DNA of 64,000 nucleotides from GCA-003244245 sp050700355 (GCA_050700355.1 JBOHHE010000428.1:31977-95976), one strand, 5' to 3'; counted from the stretch's first letter, positions 8,255-18,089 are shown. A program made the numbers and translations. Notes: a model not told the origin generated them from the letters alone.

Positions 8255-8634
8255 TGCGCGCGGTACTGGACACCAGCGTAGTGATTGCGGATGACGTGCC
8301 GAGCCTCGACGGCGAGCTGGCCATCAGTACAGCCACACTTGCCGAGCTGCACTTCGGCGTCATGGTCACCACCGATCCCGCGACACGAGCCGAACGCCTC
8401 CGACGGCTCACCATCCTGCAACACCGTTTCGATGCGTTACCCGTCGATGATGCGGTAGCGGTGAGCTACGGCGTGCTCGCCGCAGTGGTGACCCAGTCCG
8501 GCCGCCAACCCCGCTCCCGGGTCATGGACCTGCTCATCGCTGCCACTGCCCACGTGCACGGTGCCCGGCTTTACACCCGAAACAGTGCAGACCTCAAGGG
8601 CCTGGAAAACCACCTCGAGATCGTCGCGGTGTAG
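8254..8634 (+). CDS. vapC: VapC-type PIN-domain ribonuclease toxin
   Basis: 126 residues. PIN acidic residues are visible: Asp6 in AVLDTSVV, Glu in TLAELHFGV, Asp in RVMDLLIAATA and Asp in YTRNSADLKGL. The gene begins in the antitoxin stop codon. The product should cleave RNA (tRNA or rRNA in studied VapC proteins) when not bound by the antitoxin. It resembles the second PIN toxin at 16478-16882 (same YTRN.(A/E)D.KGL ending). Confidence 0.88.
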   Translation: MRAVLDTSVVIADDVPSLDGELAISTATLAELHFGVMVTTDPATRAERLRRLTILQHRFDALPVDDAVAVSYGVLAAVVTQSGRQPRSRVMDLLIAATAHVHGARLYTRNSADLKGLENHLEIVAV

Positions 8635-8712
8635 CCGCGAGGCATACCGTTGAAATCATCAGTTCGCTCGCGGCGTGTTCCGGGTGAGCTGACCGGCGCG
8701 AGCGCAGGTACT

Positions 8713-8758
8713 AAGACTTTGGCGATCCGGCGCAGAACATGCAGCGTTGGCGTCTTCG
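8713..8758 (-). pseudogene. 46-bp fragment of an XRE gene
   Basis: Bases 8713-8758 equal 5108-5153 inside the XRE gene at 4078-5277 except for one base (A to G). It is the only part of that gene left here and lies 26 bp from the intact HAD gene. Confidence 0.65.
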
Positions 8759-8783
8759 GCGGCCAGCGTGAGAAAGTTCTGGC

Positions 8784-9464
8784 CTATGTCGCCGGGTGGA
8801 GTGGGTGGCCACCGAAAAGGCGCTCCAGTTCGGTGACGGTGGTGGCTGGGTCGGTGGCATGGATGGTGGCCATGCCCAGTGCCTGGGCGGGGGACAGGTA
8901 GCGGGCCACGTCGTCGACGAAGACGCACTGCTCGGCTGGCAGCCCCAGCCGGGGCAGGGCCAGCGCGAACATCTCCAGGTCCGGCTTGCGCATTCCGACC
9001 TGATCGGAGATCACGACCGCGTCATAATGCTCGCTGAGCTGGAAAGGCTTGTAGGGATCGAAAGGCGTGCTGCCCCAGCCGTTGGACAGCACAGCGGCCT
9101 TGATTCCACGGGATCGCAACGTGGCCACCGCATTGACCACCAGCGGCTCTGAGCGTAAGTCGGCGAGCACCCGTTGCAGCAGCCCCTTGGGATCGACACC
9201 GAGTGCCGGTGCGAGATAGGAGATGAACTCAGCCTGACTGATCCGCCCCCGCTCAAGGTCCACCAATAAACCCTGAGCCCCATCATCGAGATTGAAGACC
9301 TTTTCCAGGGCATCTGGGGCCAATCCGTCGCGTACGCAAAACGAACGCAGCGCGCCGTCAAAAGATGTGGTCAGCACACCGCCGAAGTCGAGAACAAGGC
9401 CGTGATACTCACCGTCAAACACGGAGCGGGACTTGGCCGAGATGGCGGGTTCACAGCCGGACAT
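8784..9464 (-). CDS. HAD-IA family hydrolase (phosphatase-like)
   Basis: 226 residues from ATG 9464, preceded by AAGGAG. HAD motifs in order: motif I LVLDFGGVLTT, in which the usual DxD second Asp is Gly (as in several HAD-IA haloacid or phosphatase-like members), motif II AAVLSNGWGS, motif III Lys in GMRKPDLEMF and motif IV CVFVDDVARYL. Probable small-molecule phosphatase of unknown substrate. It follows the disrupted XRE-TPR gene by 8 bp on the same strand and may share its transcript. Confidence 0.8.
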   Translation of the reverse strand: MSGCEPAISAKSRSVFDGEYHGLVLDFGGVLTTSFDGALRSFCVRDGLAPDALEKVFNLDDGAQGLLVDLERGRISQAEFISYLAPALGVDPKGLLQRVLADLRSEPLVVNAVATLRSRGIKAAVLSNGWGSTPFDPYKPFQLSEHYDAVVISDQVGMRKPDLEMFALALPRLGLPAEQCVFVDDVARYLSPAQALGMATIHATDPATTVTELERLFGGHPLHPAT

Positions 9465-9472
9465 GCAACTCC

Positions 9473-10735
9473 TTAACGAGACGGCGAGCAGCGGCGAACG
9501 CTCGGGCTCATGGCCAGGACCTCGACCCACAATTGCCGGGCCGCCACCGCTTTGGTGCGACGAGCTGCCTGTGCCAGACGGTGTACTCGCTGCACGCTCA
9601 GCACATGCTCGGTGTGGGCTGCAATCTTCAACGCGGCGGTGGCATCAGCACAGCTCGCATCCACTTCGCCAGCCGCCAGTTGAGCTTCAGCGCGGTCGAT
9701 CAGCGCAGTGCAGCGGTGCCGATGCAGGGTAGGTTCCAACGCCGCCAGCGCCTTATCGAGCACAACGACAGCGTCCCTATACCGGCCCAACCGTGCCAGA
9801 TTGCCACCCTCATAGGCGGTGACCTTCGCGAGGTCGAACGTTCCGACCCTGGCCCATGCTTGGTCGAGCTCGGGTGCTGATATCGCGTCGCGGGCCACGT
9901 CCAGCTAGGTGCGGGATCTTCGTTCGTCACCGAGGACGGCGAGCTGTTCGGAGGCCACAGCGGCGACCCAACCACGGGTGGTGGTGCCCGCCCCGCCGTC
10001 AATGGACGCGGTAACGGCGGCCTCCGCGAACTCCGCCGCGAGCCCGGGACTACCGCCGCTGAAGCTGGTCAGGAATGCCCGGCAGGCGAGTACGACGGCG
10101 GTCAAATCCGGATCACTGTTCTCCCGTGCGGTGTCCTGAGCTAGGTCGAGATATGGCAACGCATCGGAATAGCGCGCCAAGTCAGCAAGAAACAGCACCG
10201 CAGTCAGGACTGCGGACTCACCCACCGAACGCAGGAGAACCTTGCGGACCGGTGGAGTCTGCCATGCCGGTTGCAGGGTCAGAATCAGCGACAGGTGGGC
10301 GCGGCTCACCTCGCCTAGCGCAGCGGCAGGCATGGCGCGGTAGGCGCTGCGATAATTGGCCGATACGACCAGCAGCTCGCGTGCCGTCTCTGCCGTCACC
10401 GCCCGGCCTGTGCCATCGCTGATGGCCGATGACGGATTGAGGGCGATGGCTGCGTGCTGCGCTGACCACGGCCCCTCGGCCAAGCCTCTCCCCTCAGGGG
10501 GTACCCGTGACGACTTGGATAAGGCAGGTGGGGTCACCAATGCGGAAAGGGTCCTACCCGTATCCAGCGCCATGTCGCACGCCTTGGCGAGCGTGGCAGT
10601 CGGTGGCTTGAGCCCGTTCTCGATCTTGGATACGTAGCCCGGGTCGTAGTGCACCAAGTGCGCGAACTTTTTCAGCGACAGACCACGCTGCTCGCGCAGC
10701 CTGCGTAGCTCGCCGCCAAAGGTCTGCTGGGTCAT
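9473..10735 (-). pseudogene. XRE-TPR regulator interrupted by in-frame TAG
   Basis: Starts ATG 10735 with MTQQTFGGELRRLREQRGLS and an HTH (HLVHYDPGYVSKIENGLKP), followed by helical repeats. The frame stops at TAG 9907-9905 after GDERRSRT and continues in phase as LDVARDAISAPELDQAW and TYEGGNLARLGRYRDA to 9473, exactly the rest of the family's TPR domain. A single base change (such as GAG to TAG) explains it. The N-terminal coding and upstream DNA nearly match the gene at 16332. Confidence 0.75.
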
Positions 10736-10842
10736 CAGCTCCCCTCGCCGTTGCCTGGTATGCCCTCACGGTCGGGCAATGGCCAACCTGTAGATCACGC
10801 AGAGCGTAACGCCAAGACTGCCGAGCATGACCATCACACAGG

Positions 10843-11400
10843 ATGAACACGCCGCCTGATCCCCGGTCGGCCGTCGATCCGAGCGCCCCTCAGCGCCACC
10901 GCTCTCGGCGGCCGACCGGCCCTTCCAGCCGCGTAATCACCAGATCGGAGCTTGCGTTGAAGATCCTCGCCCTCGCGGCGGTCATCCTCGCGACCGCCAG
11001 CACCACCGGCGAGTGCGGCGCCGAGCTACCCAAGTCCTGCACCGTAGTTGTTTCGTGGCTTGAAGGTCGAGAACGGACAGGTCACCGATGTCCTGAGGCC
11101 CGTGTGCCACCCTGAGCATCTGCCGCAGAGCCACAAGATCCACGCGTGGATCGAGCACAGGCCTTTGGCGGCGAGTGGCAGCAGGCTGGCGGTCGCACCC
11201 CGCTCGTCTTCGATATCGCCGACGAGGAAGGCTTTGACATCGACGTCAGCACGACGTGCAAGGAAGGCGCCTACCGCATCGGCTACGAAGCGGTAGGGCG
11301 TGGACCTGCGCTGCCAGGAAATCCGAGCGGCAACCCGTTCAAGCACCAAGACTACGGGTGGACCACACGGATATTCTCCGCAGGTGACTGCGCGGGGTGA
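10843..11400 (+). pseudogene. Secreted hypothetical protein with two compensating frame breaks
   Basis: ATG 10843 opens an Arg/Pro-rich leader followed by a hydrophobic segment (ALKILALAAVILATA) ending near a Cys, like a signal or lipoprotein peptide. Coherent sequence then moves to another frame at about 11045 (LKVENGQVTDVLRPVCHPEH, IHAWIE) and back near 11150 (FGGEWQQAGGRTPLVFDIAD, TTRIFSAGDCAG). Spaced Cys residues suggest an extracellular domain. Two small indels or consensus errors are implied. Confidence 0.4.
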
Positions 11401-11404
11401 GTGA

Positions 11405-11759
11405 ATGAAACCCGCACACGGCGGCTACGCCGACTACCTCCCGTCGCGCGGACTCGCCTGGGTCTGGTGGCAGCTACAACACCCCCCAAAAAATATCTAC
11501 CGTCGGTTGCGGAGAATGTACCGTCGCCGCTGGCCGCCTCCCGAAGTGTCAAGCTACCTGGGCATGCGGGCCATGATCGTCGGGGAGGGTGCCCCAGGGC
11601 GGCTGCACGTGGGGTCGGTGGGGGGTGATCTCCAAGTCCGAAGTATATGGCGACCACCGCATGTACCACATCGAGTTCGGGGTCGAGAGTAACACCGTAG
11701 TGACGCAGCTACCCAACCCGCACTGCATCCAGCTGATCCCTCACGAGGACCAATCATGA
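11405..11759 (+). pseudogene. Hypothetical protein, frameshift in a G6 run
   Basis: ATG 11405 encodes MKPAHGGYADYLPSRGLAW and YLGMRAMIVGEGAPGRLHVG. At the G6 run 11620-11625 meaningful sequence moves to another frame: VISKSEVYGDHRMYHIEFGV, then LPNPHCIQLIPHEDQS ending at TGA 11757-11759. One surplus or missing G restores one protein of about 118 residues. Family unknown. Confidence 0.4.
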
Positions 11760-11881
11760 CGACGGCCGACAAGGAACTGGCGAAGATCCGTCGCGACCAG
11801 CCCAGGGACGCTGACCTGCCGGAAAGAGCCATGATCACTCTCGGCGAGGACACGTATCCAGCTAGCCGTGTCCAAGAGTGA
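11756..11881 (+). CDS. 41-residue hypothetical protein
   Basis: ATG 11756 overlaps the stop of the preceding gene (ATGA). It encodes MTTADKELAKIRRDQPRDAD and an end in DTYPASRVQE. Start-stop coupling and a high charge content support it as a real small gene; function unknown. Confidence 0.4.
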   Translation: MTTADKELAKIRRDQPRDADLPERAMITLGEDTYPASRVQE

Positions 11882-11964
11882 TCTTGTCGCTAATCGAAAG
11901 TCAACTTTTCGCGTTTTGAATATGGCAGGCTCGCGGATCGAACGAGCGATGGTAGACTTGGCTT

Positions 11965-13263
11965 GTGCCCCGCCTCACGTTCGTGCCCAGGCGCGCTGCC
12001 TTGGCCATCGCCGAGGCGCTCGCCGACACCCGGGTGGTGCTGATCAACGGTGCCCGCCAGGTCGGCAAGAGCACCCTGGTACGGGCAGTCGCTGGGGACC
12101 GCGCCGCTGAATGGCGAAATCTCGATCTTCCCCAAGATCGGCAGTCGGCGCTGGAGGACCCGGTGGGGTTCGTCTCGTTCGACGAGCTCATGGTCATCGA
12201 CGAGATCCAGCGGGCGCCGGAAATGCTGCTGGCCATCAAGGCAACGGTGGATGCCGACCCCCGGCCCGGCCGGTTCCTGCTCACCGGATCATCGCGCCTG
12301 CTGGGGCTTCGAGACCTTCCCGACACGCTGCCGGGCCGCATGGAGACCATCGAGTTGTGGCCATTCTCCCAAGGCGAGATCGACAGCGCTCCCGATGCTT
12401 TCATCGACACGGTGTTCCGGCTCGGTCCCGCGATACGCCACGAATCGACCATCACCCGCGCCGACTACGCCGATCGCGTCGTGCGCGGCGGGCTGCCCGA
12501 GGCCGTCGCCCGCACCGACCCACGCCGCCGTGGACGATTCTTCGACGCCTATGTGCAGAACCTCATCGACCGAGATGTCAGGCAGCTGGCCGAAATCGAA
12601 CGCGCCCCGGCGCTGGCCACGCTCATCCGGCTGCTGGCCGCACGGTCGGGCCTGCTGGTCGCGCCCGGTAGTCTCGAATCGGAGTTGCAGATCTCGCGCC
12701 CCACCTTGGCGCGCTATATGCGTCTACTCGAAGAGGTTTTCCTGATCAAACGCGTGCCCGGTTGGTCACGCAACCTCGGCACCCGGGCTACCGGCGCCAC
12801 CAAACTCATTTTCGTCGACTCGGGAATAGCAGCCCGCCTACTCGCGCTCGATGCTCACGCATTGCGCCGTCCCGGCGCTCCGTTCGGGCCCCTACTGGAA
12901 GGCTTCGTCATCTCCGAGCTTGCCCGTCAGCTCACGTGGTCACAGGAACTCGTCGACCTCTACCACTATCGTGACCACAACAAGGTAGAGGTCGATGCCG
13001 TACTGGAGAATCGTCAACGCCAGGTCGTCGGTATCGAGGTGAAGGCCGCATCAACAGTCCGATCCGACGACTTCAGCGGACTGCGACGACTGGCTGACAA
13101 ACTGAACGAAGATTTTCTCGTAGGCATCGTCCTCTACACCGGCAACACGACGCTACCGTTCGGACCAAAATTGCGGGCGATGCCAATGAGCGCCCTGTGG
13201 CAGCTCCAGAGTAACGAACCTGCAGCGGGCAGCCCAGAACACGAATCAGTGGAGCAACGATGA
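11965..13263 (+). CDS. AAA ATPase with DUF4143 domain
   Basis: 432 residues from GTG 11965. Walker A is NGARQVGKST (residues about 28-37), Walker B is ELMVIDEIQ, followed by an LLTGSSRLL sensor. A winged-helix-like part (ELQISRPTLARYMRLLEEVF) and a C-terminal DUF4143 nuclease-like region (DHNKVEVDAVL, GIEVKA) complete the family architecture. A TAGACT -10-like box at 11951 leaves the GTG at the expected transcription start, so the message may be leaderless. Common solitary accessory gene; role uncertain. Confidence 0.85.
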   Translation: MPRLTFVPRRAALAIAEALADTRVVLINGARQVGKSTLVRAVAGDRAAEWRNLDLPQDRQSALEDPVGFVSFDELMVIDEIQRAPEMLLAIKATVDADPRPGRFLLTGSSRLLGLRDLPDTLPGRMETIELWPFSQGEIDSAPDAFIDTVFRLGPAIRHESTITRADYADRVVRGGLPEAVARTDPRRRGRFFDAYVQNLIDRDVRQLAEIERAPALATLIRLLAARSGLLVAPGSLESELQISRPTLARYMRLLEEVFLIKRVPGWSRNLGTRATGATKLIFVDSGIAARLLALDAHALRRPGAPFGPLLEGFVISELARQLTWSQELVDLYHYRDHNKVEVDAVLENRQRQVVGIEVKAASTVRSDDFSGLRRLADKLNEDFLVGIVLYTGNTTLPFGPKLRAMPMSALWQLQSNEPAAGSPEHESVEQR

Positions 13264-13285
13264 CGGTCTGCACCGTCGAGCCGCT

Positions 13286-13747
13286 TCATGATCCGAACCT
13301 GAGTAGGGGGATGTCGTAGAGTGCCGGTTCTGGGGTACGGAGCATGGTCGGTGTGGCGATCTCGATAAGCAGCATCTCGACGAGGAACTGGACTCGGGCG
13401 GAGAGCAAATGGCTGGTGTGGCCGAGGGCTGAGCGTTCCTTGAGACCCAGGCTGGTGTGGATATGCGACAGAATGCGGTCAGTCTTGGGGTCGCAGGCCA
13501 GAGTGCCGCAACCGACGGCTTCGACGTTGGTCAGGTGAACCTTGGACCAGACGGGGGCGCCAGGGTCGGCGAGTTTTTCGCAAGTGCCGACAATCTCGGC
13601 TTCGGCGAATCCGGCGATGAACATCGGGATGTAACCCTGCCGGACGTCGTGAGCGGCACAGAAAGCGGCGAGGGTGTTGAAGAAGTCATCACCGTGGTCA
13701 AACACGATGCCGAAAGTCCGGCCGGGCGTGAGCTCATGGCTGCGCAC
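13286..13747 (-). CDS. PPC-domain (DUF296) protein
   Basis: 153 residues, GTG 13747, 5 bp after the asparaginase stop. It contains the PPC fold signature: GRTFGIVFDHGDDF, FCAAHDVRQGYIPM, HIHTSLGL and GHTSHLL. PPC domains form trimers and are linked to AT-hook DNA-binding proteins or act alone. Pairing with asparaginase suggests a shared transcript; no AT-hook is present. Confidence 0.75.
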   Translation of the reverse strand: MRSHELTPGRTFGIVFDHGDDFFNTLAAFCAAHDVRQGYIPMFIAGFAEAEIVGTCEKLADPGAPVWSKVHLTNVEAVGCGTLACDPKTDRILSHIHTSLGLKERSALGHTSHLLSARVQFLVEMLLIEIATPTMLRTPEPALYDIPLLRFGS

Positions 13748-13752
13748 AACGC

Positions 13753-14772
13753 TCAGCCTGACACAGCGACGCCCCCACCGGCCAGGTCGAAGGCCATGGC
13801 GATCTCGTCGAGCGTGGCCTCGGCGGCGGCCAGCAGGTACAGCAAGATCCTAGCTTTGAATGGGCCAAGAAAACCGGAGTTGATCAGCCCGCGATTCTGG
13901 AGATCACGCTCGGAGCCGAGGAAGCCGTAGGTGCTGCGCAGGACAGGCCCAGCGCCGGTTCGCGACGCGAGTACGACCGGCATGCGCACGGCGAGTTCGG
14001 TGAGCAGGCCGACGTACGCGGCGGGGACGTGTCCTACACCGAAACCGGAAATGACCACGCCGCCGAAGCCAGCGCCCACCCGACGCAACAACTCGCCGTC
14101 GTCGCCGAGGCAGGCGGTGACCAGGGCGATGCGGACCTCCCGGGCAGGGGTGGGGTAGGTCGGCGCGGCCATCGGGCGGGCAAGCAAACGTGGGTGCCCC
14201 TCGACCACCCGGCCAATCGGGCCGGTGTCCGGTGAGGCGAACGCGCCAGGATCGGCGCTGTGGATCTTGTGGACGTGCTTGGCGGCATGGATCTCGTCAG
14301 CCATCACGACCACGCATCCGACGCCAGTCAGGTGCGTACTGGCTGCGGTCTGGACGGCGGCCAGCAAGTTGGCGGGTCCGTCGGCGCCGGCCATGGTGGG
14401 GTTGCGCATGGCACCGGTGACCACGACCGGGGCGGCGCGGTTCACGGTCAGGTCGAGGAAGTAAGCGGTCTCCTCGATCGTGTCGGTGCCCTGAGTGATG
14501 ACAACCCCATCGGCGCCGGAGTCGAGTTCGTCCCGCACGATGGCCACGAGCTGGGACAGATCATCGAAGCTCAGCGAGGCACCAGGCAAAGCTAGAACAC
14601 TCCGGGCGGTGATCTTCACGTCCAGCTCGGCCAGTCCCGGTACCGCAGCCAGCAATGCGGCAGCATCCAGGGTCGGGACCACCCCAGCGCCGCCGGTTCC
14701 CGAGTTGGTCATGGCGATCGTGCCACCGAGCGACAAGACCGAGACGTTCTGCGGCGCCGGGCTGTTTGTCAC
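13753..14772 (-). CDS. ansA: L-asparaginase
   Basis: 339 residues from GTG 14772, chosen because the first strand SVLSLGGTIAM lies 10 residues in; a start further upstream at 14913 adds an unrelated leader. Catalytic Thr18 is in GGTIAM and the second Thr-Asp pair is in ITQGTDTIEET; MADEIHAAKHVHKI is also typical. It hydrolyses L-Asn to Asp and ammonia, probably in the cytoplasm (no signal peptide). A TAGGGT -10 box 7 bp upstream again suggests a leaderless mRNA. Operon with the PPC gene. Confidence 0.88.
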   Translation of the reverse strand: MTNSPAPQNVSVLSLGGTIAMTNSGTGGAGVVPTLDAAALLAAVPGLAELDVKITARSVLALPGASLSFDDLSQLVAIVRDELDSGADGVVITQGTDTIEETAYFLDLTVNRAAPVVVTGAMRNPTMAGADGPANLLAAVQTAASTHLTGVGCVVVMADEIHAAKHVHKIHSADPGAFASPDTGPIGRVVEGHPRLLARPMAAPTYPTPAREVRIALVTACLGDDGELLRRVGAGFGGVVISGFGVGHVPAAYVGLLTELAVRMPVVLASRTGAGPVLRSTYGFLGSERDLQNRGLINSGFLGPFKARILLYLLAAAEATLDEIAMAFDLAGGGVAVSG

Positions 14773-14782
14773 GCGCCTGACC

Positions 14783-16332
14783 CTAGCCGCCGACCGAGGT
14801 TGGCTGGTCGTACAGGGATGCGACGTACCGGCACGCTGCATCAAGGCCGTCGGTGGACAGCAGTCGGCTTCGGGGTCGCGCGAAGTCCCGGCAGGAGTAC
14901 GCGGCCAGAGCACGGCATCGGCTGGTCAGCCACGTCCAGTCGATCCCAAGGTAGTCGGCGAGCACAGCCAGCCGGGTAGCCGGGTTGGCCGCGTTGCAGA
15001 GCCCTTGTGATCTGGCGTGTCCGATGACGTCGTTGAACGCTCGCACCCGTGAGGCTGACTGGATTCTGTCGACATGCCAGCACCCGTCCGTGCGTACCCA
15101 GTTCGCGATGACGGCTGCTGAACCGGGTGCGAGAACGAAACCGTCGACCGAGGACAGTGCAGGGTCCGGGCAGAACTGGGTACTGATGCCGAGCGATTCC
15201 ATCAGCGCGGCAGCCAGCAATAGCAAGACGCGCTCGCTGGGCGGCGAGTCGAGCACCACATGTTCGGGAATGCAGAAGGTCCGACCCGCAGAGCCGGATC
15301 CGTCAGTGAACCGCCGACTGGTCGTCCGAAGATAAGCGAGTTTGTGCCGGAAGAACAGCCAGGTGGATGCTTCCTCGCCGCGTTGTTCCCTGGTCCAGAA
15401 AGCTGGCTGAGTGGAGAAGTCTCGGGTACTGCTCATGATGAAGCGAGCGCACGAGTCCGAGCCGAGCCACATGGAGGAGATGGTGAAAGCCCGGTGAGGG
15501 CGTCTCTCAGAATCGCCGCGTGGTCCAACGGGGTGTTGCGCAGACATCGCCGAGCCTGAGTGAGATTCCCGTCGTCGTTCAACAATGCTTCGTCAAGATT
15601 GGATAGTGCCCAGAGTATGCCGAGTGTGAGATCATCCACCTGGAACGCTTGCGGAATCGTCAGCGCGCGGTTGCAAATCTGTGTACGAGCGGCTACAGCG
15701 TCCAACAGCACCGGGGAGGCGCCAGATCCATCGGGGGTCCCGGCGATGATCACGCTTCGTGGTGTCGACCCTACGAACTCATTCATGGACCGTAACCGTT
15801 GATCCGCGATAACGACGGCGTGTTGGGTAGACCAGGATGCCTCGACCAGATGCACTGGAAAAGCAGCTCCCCCGAAGGCACGGCCACCCGGTAGTTCCCA
15901 CTGCCACGTCATTCCCCCACCGCTGACGATCATGGCAACGGATGAACCCGGAAGGCCACGCGACAGCGTCCCGCAGAGATCAGTCGGAGCGGCTCGGTGA
16001 CAGTTCCCGTCCGCTCTACCACTGAGCTGGCCGTTGACACCGACCGGCAACAGCATCGGCTGACCGTCGATCACCATTGGAATCCGGATCTCGTGACCTG
16101 TTGACCGCGATTTACGGGCAGGCTGTGCGGGCACCAATTCGGACAGTGCACCGTCGGCGTCCAGTTCCGCGTCACACCTGGCTGCGAGCGGGGCAGTCGG
16201 CGGCTTGAGGCCGTTCTCGACCTTGGACAGGTAGCCCGGGTCGTAATGCACCAGCTTGGCGAACTTCTTCAGCGACAGCCCACGCTGCTCACGCAACCTT
16301 CGTAGCTCGCCACCGAAGGTCTGCTGGGTCAT
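14783..16332 (-). pseudogene. XRE regulator with frameshift near 15485
   Basis: ATG 16332 gives MTQQTFGGELRRLREQRGLS, an HTH (KLVHYDPGYLSKVENGLKPP) and a beta-rich middle with MTWQWELPGGRAFGG. Near 15485 the coherent sequence moves from ILRDALTGLSPSP to the frame of MWLGSDSCARFIMSS, AFWTREQRGEEASTWLFFRH, ending at 14783. One indel in TCTCCTCC is implied. The protein would be about 516 residues. Its stop is 10 bp before the asparaginase start. Confidence 0.7.
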
Positions 16333-16477
16333 CGGCTCCCCTCGCCGTTGCCAGTGTCCGCGACGGTCGGGAGCAGGCTAGCCGAGTCATCGGCGAGGTC
16401 GCCACCCGGCTGCGCGAGTAGCCGATCACCACCGTGTCGCATCAGGCTCCGGGAATTTGTTGAGGCGTGTGCGGAAG

Positions 16478-16882
16478 TCAGACGGCGACCACAGTCACGA
16501 CGTTGTCCAAGCCCTTGAAGTCCTCAGCGTTACGCGTGTACAGAGGAAGATCCCTGGTCGAGGCGATCGCGGCGATCATCAGGTCCATCCGGCGGGGTCG
16601 AGGATCGCGGTCGGCCGCGATGGCCAGCGCTACCAGCGTCCCGTACCGGGCAGCGGCCTCTCCGTCAAAGGGCAGGGAATCGAAGTCGGCGACGGCCGCG
16701 CCGAGCTTCTCGGTGCGCGCTGCCCTGGTAGCAGCGTCTTTGGCCATGGCGACACCCTGATGCAATTCGGCGAGGGTGACTGCGGTGATCTCCGGGATGG
16801 CTGGCAGGATTACCGGGTCGATCACGTCGAGGTCGATGTAGGCGCAGGTGTCGAGGACCCCGGAGGCGGGGCGATCAGCCAC
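16478..16882 (-). CDS. vapC: VapC-type PIN toxin
   Basis: 134 residues from GTG 16882, overlapping the antitoxin by 8 bp. PIN residues: Asp in GVLDTCAYIDL, Glu in TLAELHQGV, Asp in RRMDLMIAAIA and Asp in YTRNAEDFKGL. Predicted ribonuclease neutralised by the upstream Phd-type protein. Confidence 0.88.
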   Translation of the reverse strand: MADRPASGVLDTCAYIDLDVIDPVILPAIPEITAVTLAELHQGVAMAKDAATRAARTEKLGAAVADFDSLPFDGEAAARYGTLVALAIAADRDPRPRRMDLMIAAIASTRDLPLYTRNAEDFKGLDNVVTVVAV

Positions 16883-17153
16883 GGCCGCGCTCCCACGGGT
16901 CGTCGGCGCCGACGCGGTCTTGCGTGCCGAAGAACTCGTCGGCTTCCGCGCGCAAGCGGGCGTGGTCCACTCGCGGCAGCCTGCGATGCCGGGCCACCAG
17001 CTCCTCGGCGCTCAGGCGCCGCCTGCGCGCGAGCGGGCGTAGCTCGGCGACCTCGACGCCGTTGCGGGTGATGTGGTAGGTCTCCCCCGCCTCGACCGCG
17101 TCCATCACCGCCGCGGAGTTGTTGCGGAACTCCCGCTGGGTAATGGTCTTCAT
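16875..17153 (-). CDS. vapB: Phd/YefM-type antitoxin
   Basis: 92 residues, ATG 17153. MKTITQREFRNNSAAVMDAV, then ETYHITRNGVEVAELRPLA, is the Phd fold; the basic and acidic C-terminal part (DEFFGTQDRVGADDPWER) should contact the toxin. An imperfect operator candidate, GCGTAGC (17162-17168) with GCTACGC (17186-17192), lies directly upstream. Confidence 0.85.
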   Translation of the reverse strand: MKTITQREFRNNSAAVMDAVEAGETYHITRNGVEVAELRPLARRRRLSAEELVARHRRLPRVDHARLRAEADEFFGTQDRVGADDPWERGRG

Positions 17154-17161
17154 ACCTGCCA

Positions 17162-17192
17162 GCGTAGCTTGGCGTGTCCCGACAGGCTACGC
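17162..17192. promoter_or_regulatory. Inverted repeat upstream of the second Phd/VapC pair
   Basis: GCGTAGC at 17162-17168 and GCTACGC at 17186-17192 are perfect inverted halves 17 bp apart, starting 9 bp upstream of the antitoxin ATG. Likely autoregulatory operator; the spacing is longer than in the first operon. Confidence 0.35.
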
Positions 17193-17369
17193 GCCACGAA
17201 GGTGGTCGAGCGTATGGCATGCACCCGGTGTTCCTAGATCCAGCAACGAACCACAGCGGCAGCTGGGTTGCGCTCGCAGCGAAGCGGCTAGCCACGTGGC
17301 CGCTTGTGATGGTGGCCTTGAGGTCATGTGACCGTCGCGTCACGATCACCGGGATGGAGGAGAACGCCG

Positions 17370-18089
17370 ATGAAGGTTGTCTTCGTGCACGGAGCCTGTG
17401 TCATCGACGGGGCGTGGTGGTGGCAGCGGATGGTGGCACCACTGGCTGATCGCGGTCTGAGCAGTCACGCGGTCGAGCTACCCAGTTGCGGCAGCGGCCC
17501 AGTGGATGATCTCGGTGACCTGTACTCCGATGCCGACACGGTCCGGGCTCTGCTTGCCGGAAGCGCCGAACCCGTGATCCTCTGCGGCCATTCCTACGGC
17601 GGCATGGTGATCACCGACGCTGCCACCGGCCAGCCCAATGTCCAGCACCTTGTCTACCTCAGCGCTGTCATGCCCGACCAGAGTCAGTCGCTCGACAGCT
17701 TCACCGGCCCGCAACCCCCACCCTGGATGGAGCCGAGGGGCGACGGCACGACCGGGATCAGGACCGAGCAGCCCGAGCTGCTTCACGCGCTGTTCCTTCA
17801 GGATTGTGATCAGAAGACTCGGGACGAGGCGACGCAGCGGTTGACCCGGCAGTCACTGGTGGCTTTCGCCCAGCCACCCAGGGGCGTCGCCTGGCAAACC
17901 GTACCGTCGACTTACGTAGTCTGCACCGACGATCGGGCCACCCCACCCGCCATACAGCGAGCCTGGTCGAAACCCGCCACACAGGTCCGGGAACTGCACA
18001 GCGGACATCACCCTTTCCTGTCCCAGCCGGACCTGCTGGCGCAACTGATCGCGGAAGTGGCGGGGCCGACGGCGAACCAGGAACCCTGA
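17370..18089 (+). CDS. Alpha/beta hydrolase
   Basis: 239 residues from ATG 17370 with GGAGGAG upstream. The order is VVFVHGACVIDGAWWW (oxyanion region), nucleophile Ser75 in GHSYGGMV, acid in VVCTDDRATPP and His in GHHPFLSQP. Short cytoplasmic esterase-like enzymes of this type act on small esters or enol-ethers; substrate cannot be read from sequence. Monocistronic. Confidence 0.85.
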   Translation: MKVVFVHGACVIDGAWWWQRMVAPLADRGLSSHAVELPSCGSGPVDDLGDLYSDADTVRALLAGSAEPVILCGHSYGGMVITDAATGQPNVQHLVYLSAVMPDQSQSLDSFTGPQPPPWMEPRGDGTTGIRTEQPELLHALFLQDCDQKTRDEATQRLTRQSLVAFAQPPRGVAWQTVPSTYVVCTDDRATPPAIQRAWSKPATQVRELHSGHHPFLSQPDLLAQLIAEVAGPTANQEP

